Shown here: one piece after another, positions 27,077 through 36,320 of the stretch
Numbering within the stretch: position 1 is the first letter of the stretch
How the letters are laid out: each line of letters starts with the position of its first letter
Origin: Erysipelotrichaceae bacterium
GTDB taxonomy: Bacteria > Bacillota_I > Bacilli_A > RFN20 > CAG-826
DNA length: 64,000 nt
Reading direction: 5' to 3'
NCBI GenBank assembly: GCA_015059065.1
Contig: SVBE01000008.1
Coordinates: 1 to 64,000, forward strand
Position numbers and translations under genes: made by a program
Notes under the pieces: generated by a model
What the model was told of the DNA's origin: nothing
Databases searched by the model: none
Seen by the model: the letters and a program-made list of their open reading frames with translations, nothing else

Positions 27077-27104
27077 ACCCTCTTTATATATAGGAGGGTT
27101 TTTT
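27077..27104 (+). terminator. Terminator-like hairpin containing the SD of the downstream small ORF
   Basis: ACCCTC (27077-27082) / GAGGGT (27094-27099) then TTTTTT immediately before ATG 27105. Confidence 0.6.
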
Positions 27105-27284
27105 ATGAAATACGAAAAACTGAGCATTGAAGAATGCAAAAACATCTATGTCGGAGAGGCGATTACTCTCTCTGCTGTACTCGCGGTTTTAGCGGCAGCT
27201 GTCGTCGCGGTACTAATCTATAAAGTGTTCCTTTCTTCCAAGGGGAATGCTTCAATTGGTGATTGGAAATTTTCTTGGGCTTGA
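27105..27284 (+). CDS. Small single-TM/secreted peptide, 59 aa, unknown
   Basis: MKYEKLSIEECKNIYVGEAITLSAVLAVLAAAVVAVLIYKVFLSSKGNASIGDWKFSWA with GGAGGG SD 6 nt upstream. Confidence 0.6.
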   Translation: MKYEKLSIEECKNIYVGEAITLSAVLAVLAAAVVAVLIYKVFLSSKGNASIGDWKFSWA

Positions 27285-27287
27285 TTT

Positions 27288-28037
27288 ATGAAGATAGAAG
27301 ATATTCCATCCTTCGATCGCCCTCGCGAAAAAGCGCTTCGTGAGGGCCTCGATGCCCTATCTGATGAAGAATTATTGGCGATCATCATCAATAACGGTTA
27401 TCGCGGTGGCAGTGCCTTAGATATCGCTGATGAGCTATTAACGAAAAGCAAAGGTTTATATAACCTCAATAATCTCAATCAGAAAGATTTAAAGAAGATA
27501 AAAGGAATCAAGAAAGTAAAAGCGATTCAACTGATGTCGCTTTTCACAATCATGAAGCGCATCAAGAATCAGAGAATAAACTTGGAAGATCGCATCGTTG
27601 ATGCGGAATATATCAATGAAAAATATGGAGATTATCTCTCTAGCCTTTCTCAAGAAGCTGTTTTATTGCTTGTTTTAAATAAAAGCAAAAAGCTAATTTT
27701 TGAAGTTACGCTTTATCGAGGTAGTGGTTCTTTAGTCCCCATCTCCATCAATGAAGTGATTAAGAATGTGATTTTACACGATGGTTATTATTTCTATTTG
27801 GTTCATAATCACCCCAATGGAAATAGGGAACCATCTCCACAGGATATATTGCTCACAATTAGGTTAAATTCAAGAATTAAAAATATGGGTATATATCTCA
27901 TCGATCACATCATTATTCATCATTATGGATATACGTCGATTAATAAGTATCTAAAAGAAGAATATGATTATCGGAATATACTCCAATTATCTGCCCAGGA
28001 AGAAATGGGATTACAGTATGCGCTCAGCGAAGATTAG
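27288..28037 (+). CDS. radC: RadC/MPN-JAB domain protein
   Basis: EDIPSFDRPREKALREGLDALSDEELLAIII; LVHNHPNGNREPSPQD. Confidence 0.93.
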   Translation: MKIEDIPSFDRPREKALREGLDALSDEELLAIIINNGYRGGSALDIADELLTKSKGLYNLNNLNQKDLKKIKGIKKVKAIQLMSLFTIMKRIKNQRINLEDRIVDAEYINEKYGDYLSSLSQEAVLLLVLNKSKKLIFEVTLYRGSGSLVPISINEVIKNVILHDGYYFYLVHNHPNGNREPSPQDILLTIRLNSRIKNMGIYLIDHIIIHHYGYTSINKYLKEEYDYRNILQLSAQEEMGLQYALSED

Positions 28038-28389
28038 TAATAAGTACATGTACAAAACAAAGAAAAATGATAACGGAAGTCATTATTATTTAGTTTTTTA
28101 TGACAGAAAAAACAAACGATATAACGCTGTTCAATTAACACATCTTTATATAAAAGATAGAAATAGATTTGTACAGGTAAATAAAGGTTTGATTGTTGTC
28201 GAAAAATTCAAAGAATTTGAAGTTCCTAGTGGAGTCAAAAAACAAATATATGAAACTGATGTAAATGGAAATAATATCGATATTAAATCAAACTCGATTA
28301 GGTTTATATCAAAACGTTATTTGTCTTCAAAACAATCAAACAGGATAAAGAAACAAATAATAAAAAAGCCTTACACATCAGAGCGGTAA
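28018..28389 (+). CDS. Small basic hypothetical protein (start 28018 or 28048)
   Basis: ORF overlapping radC end; ...YYLVFYDRKNKRYNAVQLTHLYIKDRNRFVQVNKGLIVVEKFKEFEVPSGV...; family not recognised. Confidence 0.5.
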   Translation: MRSAKISNKYMYKTKKNDNGSHYYLVFYDRKNKRYNAVQLTHLYIKDRNRFVQVNKGLIVVEKFKEFEVPSGVKKQIYETDVNGNNIDIKSNSIRFISKRYLSSKQSNRIKKQIIKKPYTSER

Positions 28390-28410
28390 GGTAAGAAATG
28401 TTTTTCTTGC
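28366..28410. repeat. Tandem structured element, copy 1
   Basis: CCTTAC ACATCAGAGCG GTAAGG (28369-28391) then taagaaatgtttttctt; minus strand gives hairpin + T-run. Confidence 0.75.
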
Positions 28411-28499
28411 TAATATCTTTATATCATATTTTTCGTATCGATGACAACAAATAGTAAAAAAACAGTCTGATAGAATAATAAAATTTATATCAAAATAAA

Positions 28500-28545
28500 A
28501 AATCCGTACACATCAGAGCGGTACGGTAAGAAAATGATTTTTCTT
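28500..28545. repeat. Tandem structured element, copy 2
   Basis: CCGTAC ACATCAGAGCG GTACGG (28504-28526) then taagaaaatgatttttctt; compensatory T->G / A->C versus copy 1. Confidence 0.75.
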
Positions 28546-28659
28546 CGTGATTTATTTATAACATGATTTTTACAAAAATAATAGTAAAAAGATAATGAGC
28601 GGATTGAAAAATAGGAAAAAATAGTTGATAACCTATTATAACTTATGTTATAGTACTGA

Positions 28660-28764
28660 CGTTGTCGCCTCACTAGCTACAACCGCCTAGAGAAGGTCAT
28701 TAAAAACTTAAGGTTTACCTTAATAGCGAGTAATTAGTGAATTTAAGAATGAAGGAGGGACATT
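28660..28764 (+). ncRNA. Probable L21 ribosomal protein leader
   Basis: Structured 5' leader directly before rplU: TCACTA(28670-28675)/TAGTGA(28735-28740), GTTGT/ACAAC, TTAAGGT-TT-ACCTTAA hairpin. Confidence 0.5.
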
Positions 28765-29073
28765 ATGTACGCAATTATCGAAACTGGTGGAAAACAAGTC
28801 CGTGTTAACGTCGGTGATAAAATCTATGTCGAAAAATTAGAAGCCAATGTTGGTGACAAAGTTACTTTTGACAAAGTTTTATTATTAGGCGATAAGACTG
28901 CGAAAGTTGGCACCCCATATGTTTCTGGTGCAAGCGTGGTTGGTAAAGTTGAAAAACAAGGCTTAAGCAAAAAAATCCGTGTTTTCAAATATAAACCAAA
29001 GACTAACGAACACAAAACCATTGGTCACCGTCAACCATATACTTGCTTAGTCATCGAAAGCATTAACGGTTAA
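28765..29073 (+). CDS. rplU: 50S ribosomal protein L21
   Basis: [25 protein letters not shown]. Confidence 0.97.
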   Translation: MYAIIETGGKQVRVNVGDKIYVEKLEANVGDKVTFDKVLLLGDKTAKVGTPYVSGASVVGKVEKQGLSKKIRVFKYKPKTNEHKTIGHRQPYTCLVIESING

Positions 29074-29077
29074 TCAA

Positions 29078-29386
29078 ATGATTAAAGTTACTGTTATTCA
29101 TCAAGATAATCTCATTAAATCCATCGAGATTAACGGTCATGCTGGAAGCGGTCCAAAAGGACACGATCTAGTTTGCGCCGCTGTCAGTGCAATCATCACT
29201 GGTGGAGCAAACGCTCTTGATAATAAGAAGAACTATAAAGTTGTTCTTGAATCAGGTCATGCATTAATCGAAATGAAAGAGAAAGATGAAGATGGTAACA
29301 AAGTATTATCCACTGTCTGGGTTATGCTTAAAACAGTGGAAGAATCTTATTCTCAATTTATAAAAATTGAAGATAAGGATAATTAA
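29078..29386 (+). CDS. prp: Ribosomal-processing cysteine protease Prp
   Basis: [22 protein letters not shown] with catalytic His/Cys; between rplU and rpmA. Confidence 0.92.
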   Translation: MIKVTVIHQDNLIKSIEINGHAGSGPKGHDLVCAAVSAIITGGANALDNKKNYKVVLESGHALIEMKEKDEDGNKVLSTVWVMLKTVEESYSQFIKIEDKDN

Positions 29387-29402
29387 GAAAGGAAGAAAAG
29401 TT

Positions 29403-29690
29403 ATGACTTATAAATTAGATTTACAACTCTTTGCTTCTAAAAAAGGTGTCGGTTCCACAAAGAATGGTCGTGATTCCGCTGGTCGTAGACTTGGTGCGAA
29501 AGTCGCTGATGGTCAATGGTGCCATGCTGGTAGCATTATCTATCGTCAAAGAGGCACTAAAATCTATCCAGGTGAAAATACCAAAAAAGGTGGAGATGAT
29601 ACAATCTTCGCGACTGTCTCTGGTGTTGTGAAATACGAAAGACTCGGAAGAAGCAAAACTTCTGTGAGAGTTGTTCCAGATCAACAATAA
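29403..29690 (+). CDS. rpmA: 50S ribosomal protein L27 with Prp-cleavable N-terminal extension
   Basis: [33 protein letters not shown]. Confidence 0.97.
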   Translation: MTYKLDLQLFASKKGVGSTKNGRDSAGRRLGAKVADGQWCHAGSIIYRQRGTKIYPGENTKKGGDDTIFATVSGVVKYERLGRSKTSVRVVPDQQ

Positions 29691-29702
29691 TTAACAAAAA
29701 TT

Positions 29703-29722
29703 GACCTTCGGGTCTTTTTTTG
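29703..29722 (+). terminator. Intrinsic terminator after rpmA
   Basis: gacc ttcg ggtc ttttttt. Confidence 0.8.
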
Positions 29723-29779
29723 TGCCCTTAATATTATATTTATATAGTAATACAGCAATTCTAATTGTATAATTAGAGC

Positions 29780-31054
29780 ATGTTTATTGATCGAGCAATA
29801 ATTGAAGTAAGAAGTGGTAAAGGTGGCGATGGAATGATCGCCTTTCGTCGTGAGAAATATGTTGCTAAAGGGGGACCAGCTGGCGGCAATGGTGGCCGTG
29901 GTGGCTCCGTCATCCTTAGAGCCAATTCTCATATCAACACTCTTTTCAATTTCCGTCACTCTAAAGCCTTTATTGCTGATGAAGGAGAAAAAGGCGGAAT
30001 TAAAAATCAATTTGGTAAATACGCTAGCGATATGATCGTCGATGTTCCTTTAGGAACAGTGGTCTATCTCGAAAGCGATAAATCTTTTATCGGTGACCTC
30101 AATGAAGATGGCAAAACTTTATTAGTCGCTAAAGGTGGTAGAGGTGGTAGAGGTAACACTGCTTTTAAATCATCCACCAATAGATGTCCACGCATTGCCG
30201 AAAACGGTGAACCTGGAGAATCCAAACGTTTAATTCTAGAATTAAAATTATTAGCGGATGTCGGTATTATCGGATTACCAAGCGTTGGTAAATCATCATT
30301 CTTATCCGTTGTTAGCTCAGCAAGACCAGAAATCGCTGATTATCCTTTTACGACAATTGTTCCTAATCTCGGTGTGGTCAGCGTTGATGATTCATCCTTT
30401 GTGATGGCAGATCTTCCTGGACTGATTGAAGGTGCCCATCAAGGAAAAGGTTTAGGATTACAATTTTTAAGACATATTGAAAGATGCCGCGTTTTAGTAC
30501 ATATCATAGATATGTCTAATAATGGTAGAGATGCATATCAAGATTATTTAACAGTGAATAACGAACTCAAAGAATATGGCTTTGGTTTAAATAAAAGACC
30601 AGTGATTTTAGTGGCTGGCAAGATGGATGAAGATGGAGCAGAAGATAAACTAAAAGCTTTCAAAAAGAAAGTGAAAGAAAAGATTTATCCATTAAGCAAT
30701 ATCTCTGAAGAAGGGGTCAAAGAAATTCTTTATGCCTGTAAAGATTTATTAGCGACCACTCCAAAATTCCCATTATTCGATGAAGAAGAAAAAGAAATCG
30801 ATTATAAGAAATATACTCTTGAAGAAGAGGAGAAAGAGTTTGAAATCGTGAGACTTAAAGCCCATCTATTTAAAATCACTGGTGATAAGATCATCAAATT
30901 CTATAAGATGACTAACATTACCACTGATGAAGGAATGATGAAGCTCATGAGCAAACTCCGTTCTTTACGAGTCGATGATGAATTAGAGAAGATGGGCGCT
31001 AGCGATGGCGACACCGTCATCTTAGAAGATTTTGAATTTGAATATGTGAGGTAG
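29780..31054 (+). CDS. obgE: GTPase ObgE/CgtA
   Basis: Gly-rich OBG fold GGPAGGNGGRGGSV; GLPSVGKSSFL; DLPGLIEGAHQGKGLG. Confidence 0.96.
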   Translation: MFIDRAIIEVRSGKGGDGMIAFRREKYVAKGGPAGGNGGRGGSVILRANSHINTLFNFRHSKAFIADEGEKGGIKNQFGKYASDMIVDVPLGTVVYLESDKSFIGDLNEDGKTLLVAKGGRGGRGNTAFKSSTNRCPRIAENGEPGESKRLILELKLLADVGIIGLPSVGKSSFLSVVSSARPEIADYPFTTIVPNLGVVSVDDSSFVMADLPGLIEGAHQGKGLGLQFLRHIERCRVLVHIIDMSNNGRDAYQDYLTVNNELKEYGFGLNKRPVILVAGKMDEDGAEDKLKAFKKKVKEKIYPLSNISEEGVKEILYACKDLLATTPKFPLFDEEEKEIDYKKYTLEEEEKEFEIVRLKAHLFKITGDKIIKFYKMTNITTDEGMMKLMSKLRSLRVDDELEKMGASDGDTVILEDFEFEYVR

Positions 31055-31056
31055 TT

Positions 31057-31794
31057 ATGAATCTCCAACAATATTTAGATGTGATCATCAAATTTTTACA
31101 AGATTATCTAAAAGATAATCATCAAGATTGTTATGTCCTTGGCATCTCTGGAGGGGTGGATTCTTCTTTAGTGGCCGCATTAGCGAAAAAAGCAGTCGGT
31201 AAAGACAAATTATATTGTTATGCTTTACCAATTGATTCTCTCATTGATGATGAAAATGATGCAGTGAGACTTGCTAAACATCTCGATGTCAATTATGAAG
31301 TCGTCGATTTATCAGAAGCTTATCACTGTTTAGTTAATAAATATGAAAGCACAGGAGTGAAACTAGACCTTTCTACCAAAGGGAATTTAAAAGCCCGTAT
31401 GAGAATGGCAACATTATATGCCTTTGCCCAAAATAAACGCGGATTAGTCCTCGGCACTGATAACATGGATGAAAGATATACCGGTTATTTCACTAAATTC
31501 GGTGATGGTGGTGTCGACCTATTACCAATCGCTAACCTCACAAAAGGGGAAGTCGTGGAAGCATGTTTATTGCTCGGCATTCCTGAAGATTTAGCTAAAA
31601 GAACACCTTCTGCTGGTTTATATCAAGGACAAACCGACGAAAAGGAAATGGGCATTACCTATAAGGATTTAGATGATTACCTTTTAGGTAAAGAGATTAA
31701 CGAAGAAGCGAAAAGTCGCATTGAAAGATTGCACCGCATCTCCGAACATAAACGAAAAGATATCCCAACTCCTGAGGATTATATTCGTGAATGA
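31057..31794 (+). CDS. nadE: NH3-dependent NAD+ synthetase
   Basis: GISGGVDSSLVAALAKKAVG; GTDNMDERYTGYFTKFGDGGVDLLPIANLTK. Confidence 0.94.
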   Translation: MNLQQYLDVIIKFLQDYLKDNHQDCYVLGISGGVDSSLVAALAKKAVGKDKLYCYALPIDSLIDDENDAVRLAKHLDVNYEVVDLSEAYHCLVNKYESTGVKLDLSTKGNLKARMRMATLYAFAQNKRGLVLGTDNMDERYTGYFTKFGDGGVDLLPIANLTKGEVVEACLLLGIPEDLAKRTPSAGLYQGQTDEKEMGITYKDLDDYLLGKEINEEAKSRIERLHRISEHKRKDIPTPEDYIRE

Positions 31795-31888
31795 AAATAA
31801 AGGCATTGATAGAGCGGTAATCGCTGCGCTATTATCAATCGTTATCACAGTGATTATTATCATATTATTTATAAGTATATATAGGTAG
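31787..31888 (+). CDS. Candidate 33-aa GTG-initiated small membrane protein overlapping nadE stop
   Basis: VNENKGIDRAVIAALLSIVITVIIIILFISIYR*; below ORF-track cutoff. Confidence 0.4.
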   Translation: MNENKGIDRAVIAALLSIVITVIIIILFISIYR

Positions 31889-31896
31889 GTGAGATT

Positions 31897-32448
31897 ATGA
31901 TTTGTTTTTTAAGAGGTAAAGTCTTCGCTGTCGAAGGGAGTTCGCTCCAAATCGATGTCAATGGAGTGGGCTATGAAGTATTAGTCTCTCATCCAGATGA
32001 TTTCCTTAAAGGAGATGATGTTTTCGTCTATACCTGCCAAATCGATAGAGAAGATGAACAATATTTAGTCGGCTTTACCCAAAAAGAAGAACAAAATGTC
32101 TTCCTTTCACTTATCAAAGTTAAAGGTTTTGGCCCAAAAACAGCGATCAATGCTTTAAGTGCGACTACTCCTGGCTCTGTGATTTCGGCGATCGCTTCAA
32201 ATAACGTCGCTTATTTAAAAACATTACCAGGTGTTGGGGCAAAAGCTGCCGCCCAGATTATCTTAGACTTAAAAGGTGAACTTACAGGCACTAAAGGTGA
32301 TCCGGGTGTATATGACGATGCTTATGACGCTCTTAAATCATTAGGATTTAAAGGAGCGGCCATTGACCGTGTTCTTGCCCAAATCAATGAACCAAATGCG
32401 ACGAGCGAAGATGTCGTTCGTATCGCTTTAACATTATTAAGGAAATAA
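31897..32448 (+). CDS. ruvA: Holliday junction branch migration protein RuvA
   Basis: Position upstream of ruv[32 protein letters not shown] HhH motifs. Confidence 0.94.
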   Translation: MICFLRGKVFAVEGSSLQIDVNGVGYEVLVSHPDDFLKGDDVFVYTCQIDREDEQYLVGFTQKEEQNVFLSLIKVKGFGPKTAINALSATTPGSVISAIASNNVAYLKTLPGVGAKAAAQIILDLKGELTGTKGDPGVYDDAYDALKSLGFKGAAIDRVLAQINEPNATSEDVVRIALTLLRK

Positions 32449-32450
32449 TT

Positions 32451-33455
32451 ATGTCTAGATTATTAGATGCCAGTGCGAATCCTAACGAATCAAAAGAAGA
32501 ATTATCTTTAAGACCAACAACTCTTGATCAATATGTTGGTCAAAGCGAACTTAAAGGTAATTTAAAGGTCTTTATCGGCGCTGCTCTTCACCGCGATGAG
32601 CCGCTTGACCATATGCTTTTCTATGGTCCGCCTGGACTTGGTAAAACAACTCTTGCTCATGTCATCGCGAATGAAATGGGAGCAAATATCAAAATTGCGA
32701 GTGGTCCTTCCTTCGAAAAAGTAGGAGATTTAGCAGCCTTATTATCCACAGTGGAACCAGGGGATGTCGTCTTTATCGATGAAATACACCGCATGCCACG
32801 CATTGTTGAAGAAGCATTATATTCAGCAATGGAAGATTTTATTTTCCATGTAGTCATCAATCGCGATGTCTCTTCCCGTTCCTTAGAACTCAAACTCCCA
32901 CCTTTTACTTTAATCGGTGCGACGACAAGAGCTGGCGATTTATCCGCCCCATTAAGAGCGAGATTCGGTTTCTCAGAAAAATTACAATATTATACGATTG
33001 AAGAAATCGAGCAAATTGTCAAAAGAACAGCAAAAGTCTTTAATACAACAATCGATGAAGATGCAGCTCACGAGATTGCTCTACGTAGTAGAGGAACCCC
33101 ACGTATCGCCAATCGTCTTTATCGTAGAGTAAGAGATTTTGCCAATTATGAACATAAGGATCATATCGATATTAATGACGCTAAGAAGGCGTTGACTGCT
33201 CTAAAAGTCGATGAGATTGGCTTAGATGATGTCGATATCCGTTATTTAAAAACTCTCATCAATCGTTTCCATGGTGGTCCTGTGGGACTTGAGACTTTAG
33301 CCAGTGCCATCGGTGAAGAGAGCATGAACATTGAAGATGTCTATGAACCATATTTATTACAGATCGGATTTATAGATCGCACTCCAAGAGGTAGAGTAGC
33401 AACCCCTAAAGCTTATAAACATTTGAAGATCACTTATCAAGAATCGTTACTTTAG
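32451..33455 (+). CDS. ruvB: Holliday junction helicase RuvB
   Basis: [40 protein letters not shown]. Confidence 0.97.
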   Translation: MSRLLDASANPNESKEELSLRPTTLDQYVGQSELKGNLKVFIGAALHRDEPLDHMLFYGPPGLGKTTLAHVIANEMGANIKIASGPSFEKVGDLAALLSTVEPGDVVFIDEIHRMPRIVEEALYSAMEDFIFHVVINRDVSSRSLELKLPPFTLIGATTRAGDLSAPLRARFGFSEKLQYYTIEEIEQIVKRTAKVFNTTIDEDAAHEIALRSRGTPRIANRLYRRVRDFANYEHKDHIDINDAKKALTALKVDEIGLDDVDIRYLKTLINRFHGGPVGLETLASAIGEESMNIEDVYEPYLLQIGFIDRTPRGRVATPKAYKHLKITYQESLL

Positions 33456-33484
33456 TAGGTTAATACATTTATCTGTTTATCGCT

Positions 33485-33508
33485 AAAAGGGAATAAATCC
33501 CTTTTTCT
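33485..33508 (+). terminator. Intrinsic terminator after ruvB
   Basis: aaaaggga ataaa tcccttttt. Confidence 0.75.
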
Positions 33509-33611
33509 AAAAAAAGAGATAATAACGAAATATATTTGATATTTATTATAATTTATTATAAATTATTTGTTGACGCGTATGTACACGCTGCATACACAAG
33601 GAGGAAACAAT

Positions 33612-36284
33612 ATGAGAAGATTATGGGCACATATCTTGATTGCATTTGCTTCTATATTTATCATGGGGACAACATTCACCTCAATTTTTAAGAATGTTAG
33701 CTCAAACCAAGACTTTAACGATGGACGAGAAATCGTCTTCCGCCTCACTGATAAAGAAGATGCCGAACGCGAAGTAGAAGTAGGAGCGAATAAAGTCATC
33801 GCTGGTAAGATGGCTGAACGTCTCGATAATAGTGGTATTACCGCTTATAAAATCGATGTCGCTGGTGATGATATCATCAAAGTTACTTTCTCACAAAATA
33901 ACGATGTATCCCGTAACAACCTTGTTTCCTATCTCTCATTCAATGGTTCTCTTGGCTTATCCAATATGGATGATAACGATAACTATATCCAACTCACCGG
34001 TGATGAATTCCTCCTCGAAGGTAGCAAAGCTTATTTAGATAATGTCAATAATTATCCAACTGTGGTCATTCCTGTCGACACTAATAACGACAACTTTAAA
34101 TTACTTCTTGAAAACACTCGCACGCAAAAAGAAAACGGTGTCGGTGAAACTAAGGATACTGGGGAAAAAGATGAAGACGGTAACGCTGTTACTGAAACTA
34201 CAACTTATTTATACCTTTGGTATGACTTCAATGAAGAAACTGATCGTTATTCCCGTACAGTCCAAGACAGTGAAGACTATGATGCCAATATCGCTCAAAA
34301 GATTTTGATGAAATTCAATATCGATGATTTATGGTATCCAGATGGTAAAGAAAATAAATTAGCAGCGCTTATCAATTTAGATAGCAACAGCGACCAATCT
34401 CTCGACTATACAGAAGTGAGAAATGGTTATGATAACGCTCGTTTCTTTGTCAATTTATTAAATGCTGATGCTCTTGACTATGATGTCAAATACATCAATA
34501 ACACATATGATGTTGTCGTTCCTTCATGGATTGAAAGCGTTGTGAAAAATGGTGACCCAAACCGTAATGTGGCTTGGAGTAAAACAATGATTGCAACCAT
34601 TATCGCAATCGTGATCGTCTCCTTATTATTAGTTGTCTTCTTTAAATTATCAGCGACTAGCATCATCGTTTCATCCTTATTATCCGCTTATGGTGGGCTT
34701 GGATTCTTAGTCCTTCTCGGTGGTGAATTCAACATCTCCATCTTAGTGGGTATCCTCTTAGTGACATTAGCATCTCTTGCTTCTGGCATCATCTATGCCT
34801 GCAAGCTCAAAGATGAATCTTATAAAGGTCGTAGCTTAAGAAAAGCTAATACTGAAGCAGCAAGAAAGAGCTTATTACCAACTCTCGATATCAATTTAGT
34901 AGTGGTTTTAGTCGGTGTGTTCTGCTATTTATTCGGTGGTTCACTCCTCAGATCCTTCGCTTTGGTTACTGTTTTAGGCGGTATCGTTTCCTTACTCGCC
35001 AATCTCTTATTAACTAGAGGACTCATGTGGTTAGCAACAAATACTACTGCTTTAAATAATCGCTATTCCTTATTTGGCATCAATGAAGAAAAAGTTCCTT
35101 CTTTAGAAAAAGAAGAAAAACAAACTTACTTCAGTCCATATCAAGATCGTGACTTAACGAAGAATAAGAAAGTCATTGGTATTATCGGCTGCCTATTCTG
35201 CGTGGCTGGACTTGCTGGCTTAATCGTTAACGCGAATCTTAATAATGGTCAATATTACAAAGATAATCTCGGTACCAATACTACTGAAATCTATTTCTAT
35301 ACCACAGATGAAGATAGTGTTATTACTACTAATAACTATGTTAAAGAAAAGATTTTAGATAGAACATATCTCTCATATACTGACCAAGAACCAGTTTCTT
35401 TAGGTAGCAAAGTCGATGATGTCGTCACCTATGCATTTACTGAGAGCAAAAACGGTGTTTCCGTGACTACTAACTATATCGTTGCCTCATTTAAATCAGC
35501 TTTAACAGGTGAAGAAAATGCTTATTATCTCAATCAAGATGACACTAAGAGTGAAGTCACAACATTAACTGATATTCTCACTTCCACAACTGATAGCGAA
35601 GATAACTCCGCACGTGTAAGCGTGAAACCATATAGCACATATGATAGAAGTAAACCACATACTTCTGGCATCATGCTTGGCACAGTCGTTGCTTCCTTAG
35701 TCATCGGCGTCTATTTACTTCTCAGATATCGTTTGTCTAGAGGTTTATCTTCCATCATCTTAGCTTTAGCTAATGTGACAGCAATCAGTGGCTTATTCGC
35801 CTTATTATCATTAACGGGTATCGCCTTTGGCACTAACCTCATTCTCGTGATGCCATTCTTAGCTGGTTTCACTTATATCTTAGAAATCATTTGGATGAAC
35901 CGTGAAAGAGAACTCATCATCGAAGATAAAGTCAACAATAAATCCTTATCTAGAAATGATGAAATGATGGTCAAAGCGACGAGCAGCGCGATTGTTCCAG
36001 CGGGTATCTTAACGATTATCGCCGCCTATTTATTAGTGGACTTCTTCGGCTTTGGAGCTTCTGCATATTCCACATTATTCGCTGTTTCTTTATTAGGGGT
36101 GGCGACTGGATTTGTCATTACCATCATATTATTAGGCCCTATTTCTCAATTCTTCTATAAGAGATTATCCGGTGTTAATGTCAGTCTCAAACCAAAGAAG
36201 AAAAAGAAGAAATCAGGCAATATCAAACCAAATAGATCATCTGGTGAACCTGAAGAAGCAATCTTTATCGGCATCAATGATTAA
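33612..36284 (+). CDS. secDF: SecDF-like fused protein-export membrane protein
   Basis: RND/SecD-SecF arrangement: two multi-TM blocks; GGEFNISILVGILLVTLASLASG; GTNLILVMPFLAGFTYI; start at internal Met with aaggagg SD. Confidence 0.75.
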   Translation: MRRLWAHILIAFASIFIMGTTFTSIFKNVSSNQDFNDGREIVFRLTDKEDAEREVEVGANKVIAGKMAERLDNSGITAYKIDVAGDDIIKVTFSQNNDVSRNNLVSYLSFNGSLGLSNMDDNDNYIQLTGDEFLLEGSKAYLDNVNNYPTVVIPVDTNNDNFKLLLENTRTQKENGVGETKDTGEKDEDGNAVTETTTYLYLWYDFNEETDRYSRTVQDSEDYDANIAQKILMKFNIDDLWYPDGKENKLAALINLDSNSDQSLDYTEVRNGYDNARFFVNLLNADALDYDVKYINNTYDVVVPSWIESVVKNGDPNRNVAWSKTMIATIIAIVIVSLLLVVFFKLSATSIIVSSLLSAYGGLGFLVLLGGEFNISILVGILLVTLASLASGIIYACKLKDESYKGRSLRKANTEAARKSLLPTLDINLVVVLVGVFCYLFGGSLLRSFALVTVLGGIVSLLANLLLTRGLMWLATNTTALNNRYSLFGINEEKVPSLEKEEKQTYFSPYQDRDLTKNKKVIGIIGCLFCVAGLAGLIVNANLNNGQYYKDNLGTNTTEIYFYTTDEDSVITTNNYVKEKILDRTYLSYTDQEPVSLGSKVDDVVTYAFTESKNGVSVTTNYIVASFKSALTGEENAYYLNQDDTKSEVTTLTDILTSTTDSEDNSARVSVKPYSTYDRSKPHTSGIMLGTVVASLVIGVYLLLRYRLSRGLSSIILALANVTAISGLFALLSLTGIAFGTNLILVMPFLAGFTYILEIIWMNRERELIIEDKVNNKSLSRNDEMMVKATSSAIVPAGILTIIAAYLLVDFFGFGASAYSTLFAVSLLGVATGFVITIILLGPISQFFYKRLSGVNVSLKPKKKKKKSGNIKPNRSSGEPEEAIFIGIND

Positions 36285-36290
36285 TAGTAT

Positions 36291-36314
36291 AGGCTACTTA
36301 TGTAGCCTTTTTAT
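36291..36314 (+). terminator. Intrinsic terminator after secDF
   Basis: aggctac ttat gtagcct ttttatt. Confidence 0.8.
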
Positions 36315-36320
36315 TCCTTT

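Noticed and set aside
28366-28545. Type III toxin-antitoxin (ToxI-like repeats) or a CRISPR remnant
   Set aside because: Only two copies, located downstream of the ORF rather than upstream, spacing 135 bp with no spacer-like uniform units; ORF does not show recognisable ToxN/TenpN/CptN sequence
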